Below, in pieces: positions 61,345-64,000 of a stretch of 64,000 nt of DNA. The notes below the pieces were generated by a model. That model worked only from the letters and a program-made list of their open reading frames with translations, ran no database searches and was not told where the DNA came from. The stretch covers positions 8,498 through 72,497 of the forward strand of contig NMRB01002317.1 in assembly GCA_002633025.1 (NCBI GenBank), given 5' to 3'. This stretch comes from Notospermus geniculatus (taxonomy: Eukaryota; Nemertea; Pilidiophora; Heteronemertea; Lineidae). Each line of letters starts with the position of its first letter. Position 1 is the stretch's first letter. The position numbers and the translations under genes are program-made.

Positions 61345-62180
61345 AATAAGTCCGGACTCTAAATCCGCTTAAAAATTGCGCAGTCTTCATTCGCTGATAT
61401 AATTTCTTCCGCATTTCAGCCCAATTGATTTGTCCTTGTTTGTTTGAGAAGCAACAATTTTCAAACACCGCCACGGACGAAATACCCGTGATGCTAGTAA
61501 CAAGTAAAAAGGTGAGCTGTACAAAAAATACCGCGCCAAAATACAGGGGATACAACCCTATTTTGAGACTTCCCGTGCGACTAAGAAATGGGTCCGGACT
61601 CTACATGCGCTTAAAAATTGCACAATATCTTCTACATAGCGCCTGAGGAAGACCCCGATTGGGGTCGAACATTTGCGAAATATTCGGAGACGACTTTCCG
61701 ATTTAGTTTATACTGTGTGTCGTTTTTGTGCTGTTTTTTTTTAATATTTAAGTCTTCATTCGCTGATATAATTTCTTCCGCATTTCAGCCCGATTTGTCC
61801 TTGTTTGTTTGAAGAGCAACAATTTTCAAACACCACCACGACGAAATACCCGTGATGCTAATAACAAGTTAAAAGGTGAGAGCTGAACAAAAAGACCGCG
61901 CCAAAATACAGGGGATACAACCATATTTTGAGACTTCCCGTGCGACTAAAAAATGAGTCCGGACTCTACATCCGCTTAAATATTGCACAGTCTTCATTGA
62001 CTGATATAATTTCTTCCGCATTTCAGCCCGATTTGTCCTTGTTTGTTTGAAGAGCAACAATTTTCAAACATCACCACCACGACGAAATACCCATGATGCC
62101 AGAAGGTGAGAGCTGTACAAAAAAGACCGCGCCAAAATACAGGGGATACAACCCTATTTTGAGACTTCCCGTGCGACTAA
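61345..62180 (+). repeat. Three tandem ~230-280-bp repeats
   Basis: Units near 61345-61620, 61750-61980 and 61985-62180. They share CTTCATTCGCTGATATAATT, TTCCGCATTTCAGCCC, GCAACAATTTTCAAACA, CCGCGCCAAAATACAGGGGA and GAGACTTCCCGTGCGACTAA. A unit-unlike piece at 61640-61745 (GAGGAAGACCCCGATTGGGG) resembles the 3'-end motif of some non-LTR or Penelope-type elements. Confidence 0.75.
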
Positions 62181-62654
62181 GACGGAGAATTGTACCATGT
62201 ACCTTGACGGTGAAGTTGTGTGAAAGCACTTTTATTTAAGAGAACAAAAAGTGAGACTGGACATTTGAGGCCCTTCAGTAGATACATGTAGGCCTCCTTG
62301 GTCGGCTGATCAGATATCAGTAAGCAACAGCACATTCGATAACTCTGACAATCATACCTTTTTACTCTTATTTCAGTCACAAATATAGCTGTTATACGTT
62401 ACAATGCAGAGCCACCTACCCGCCAGCCCTTCCAGCAAAGTTGAAAATATCGGATGACCTAAAGCAATATTGGTACATAAGTAAACACTTTTTGGCAAGA
62501 CGAAGGTGGTGAGGCTTACTGTAGTAACTTGGCAGTTCCTTTTTCGCAACGTTACCCACCCAACGAAAAAAGATCATTCTGTTAAACGCCGTGAAATTGG
62601 TTAAGCAGGAACCAGATANTTTACTTTAGCATTTTATACCTAACATTGCTAATC

Positions 62655-62775
62655 TACTGAGGAGTCCACTATTCACTCTTCTCCTCTCTTCACTATTCAC
62701 TCCTCTCCTCTCCTCACTCGTCACTCGTCACTCCTCACTCTTCTCCTCTCTTCACTCGTCACTCCTCTCCTCAAT
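62655..62775 (+). repeat. CT-rich low-complexity tract (TCACTCNTC)n
   Basis: Variants of TCACTCCTCTCCTC and TCACTCGTCACTCC. Non-coding. Confidence 0.85.
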
Positions 62776-62971
62776 CTGAACCATCTCATTTTGCTTATAC
62801 TCAGATATTTTAAAAATTCAATGGATATGCCTGTGTTCACCATTTTAACACCAACGACGTAATTTTGGTTGATGACCTTGTTGTCCTTGGAAACAATCAA
62901 CTGGCTTCTGAGTCGTGCGTACATTTAATGCCTCCGCCTTTTTTTCCAGACTGGATGTTCGTATTTCCAAA

Positions 62972-64000
62972 ATGGAGAAGTGCATCTTTTGCGGCAAAGA
63001 TAATGGGAAAGCGGTCTCAATCGTCGGACCACAACGTATTCGGAGTATAATTGCTTCAAGCAAATTACGCGAAGATCGTTTACATGAAATTATTGAAGCT
63101 GGCCTGGAAGGTGATGCCAACTTCACTGTGGTTTGTCATAGGAACTGTGTTTCATCGTACGTCTCCTCTCATCATCTCAAACGTCCAATAAAACGATCGA
63201 AATCGTGCATTGACCTGTCGTGTTCGACTCCAATGAAGCGAATGAAGCGGTCAGAGGCTACAACTTTCGACTTTGGTGTCCACTGCTTTATTTGCGGGGA
63301 TGTATGCGAGGACATCGACCCAAAGCATCCTGATAGGTGGCGGCGAGTTGTCTATTGTGCATCACCTGAGATCCATCCTTCTAAGAGTGGTCGGTCAATT
63401 AAGAAAAAGATTCTTGATATCTGTGATATGCGGCAAGATGATTTCAGTAGCAAAGTCAGGGTTCGTGTGATGGGTGCCATTGCTGACCTAAGGGCCGTCT
63501 TCGCAAGGTACCATTCCGACTGCTATAAAGACTTCATTTCCCCTCGTTCAGTGAATGCAGCAGCATCCTTATCGTGTACAGACTGCAGACAGGTATGCGC
63601 GGGCGATCAATTGGCATTCGAGAAAACAGTGCAATCTATGAGGTCAGAAGCATCCCGGATATGGAGTAGTGTCGATCTTCATGAACTTTACTTGAAGAAT
63701 GGTGGTGAAGATATCAGCCGAAGGACATTAGTGACACGCCTAACTGACTATTTTGGTACAGAACTGGTTGTGTTGAATGGAGTTGGTATTTCAAACCTTC
63801 TAGTTTTGAGGAACAAAGCAAATGACTTCTTGAAAATAGTCAAGGAAGCGGACAGTGATGAAAGTGAAGGCAGTGACTTGAGTAACAGTGACGCTGCCTT
63901 AGATGATGTGGCCGGTCGTATACTTCGTGATGTTCAGAATATGAAACTCGGCGAGGACAACCGTTACAATGCGCACATTAACCTGGATATTGCCCTTGGA
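62972..64000 (+). CDS. Unidentified Cys/His-module protein, N-terminal 343 codons (runs off the window)
   Basis: One uninterrupted frame from ATG 62972 to the window edge, 343 codons with no stop. Visible features: CIFC at residues 4-7 with CHRNC at 55-59. A second module has CFICGDVC at 105-112 and YHSDCY at 180-185. A third CxxC pair is SCTDC at 201-205. A basic patch (HLKRPIKRSK, then PMKRMKRSEA) lies between the first two modules, and an acidic serine patch (ADSDESEGSDLSNSDAALDD) at 293-312. The CxxC...HxxC pairs suggest zinc-binding modules. I recall similar proteins of unknown function, repeated many times in cnidarian and mollusc genomes, possibly transposon-derived, but cannot name a family. 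A pyrimidine-CAG acceptor at 62935-62949 just upstream could make this an internal exon. Confidence 0.7.
   Translation, partial: MEKCIFCGKDNGKAVSIVGPQRIRSIIASSKLREDRLHEIIEAGLEGDANFTVVCHRNCVSSYVSSHHLKRPIKRSKSCIDLSCSTPMKRMKRSEATTFDFGVHCFICGDVCEDIDPKHPDRWRRVVYCASPEIHPSKSGRSIKKKILDICDMRQDDFSSKVRVRVMGAIADLRAVFARYHSDCYKDFISPRSVNAAASLSCTDCRQVCAGDQLAFEKTVQSMRSEASRIWSSVDLHELYLKNGGEDISRRTLVTRLTDYFGTELVVLNGVGISNLLVLRNKANDFLKIVKEADSDESEGSDLSNSDAALDDVAGRILRDVQNMKLGEDNRYNAHINLDIALG

Noticed and set aside
61640-61690. Hammerhead-ribozyme-like core CTGAGGA, stem GACCCC-GATT-GGGGTC, then GAAC
   Set aside because: An additional A lies between the first core strand and stem II, the second core strand reads GAAC instead of GAAA, and no stem III/I partner was found. 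More likely the usual 3'-end motif of a retroelement.

Overview
The window looks like nuclear DNA of an aquatic invertebrate animal. The evidence is spliced genes with metazoan intron borders, one chloride-channel-regulator (CLCA) family gene, and a dense mix of animal mobile elements: BEL/Pao, a tyrosine-recombinase (Ngaro/DIRS-type) retrotransposon, CR1/L2-like LINEs, mariner, PIF/Harbinger, many MITEs and tRNA-headed SINEs. Cephalochordate, hemichordate and lophotrochozoan genomes all carry such mixtures. The sequence alone does not settle which it is. Assembly gaps lie at 16702-17303 and 57658-57715, with single ambiguous bases at 56834 and 62619.

Region by region: 0.2-12.5 kb (possibly to 24.9 kb) holds + strand exons of a CLCA-type gene. 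They encode a von Willebrand A domain (broken by an insertion and a frame change) and two clean downstream exons, spread among MITEs, minisatellites, mariner remnants and a LINE tail. 12.6-28.5 kb is almost all repeats: a piggyBac-like MITE with TTAA flanks, a head-to-head SINE pair, a dead mariner with a MITE nested inside, and a LINE tail split by an element with a 9-bp target duplication.

29.0-34.7 kb on the minus strand is a Ngaro/DIRS-like element (gag, reverse transcriptase, RNase H, tyrosine recombinase). Its ORFs each begin at a splice-acceptor-like site, and a 60-bp mini-intron with a good branch-point candidate would join RNase H to the recombinase in frame. It abuts, at 34667/34668, a circularly permuted BEL/Pao element (34668-41563). 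That element has a single LTR region in its middle and a 272-bp piece of gag repeated at both outer ends. Its integrase is deleted.

44.7-57.66 kb appears to be one large composite PIF/Harbinger element. A + strand DDE transposase at the left and a minus strand, multi-exon Myb/SANT partner gene at the right converge on each other. The interior is filled with nested palindromes, MITEs, an AGCTCACC-family repeat and a 2-kb Tc1/mariner-type element with TA flanks. A MITE has landed in the transposase exon and another in the SANT exon.

57.7-62.9 kb shows no convincing gene. At 62972 a clean 343-codon ORF starts and runs off the end of the window. It has repeated CxxC...HxxC modules and no family I can name with certainty.
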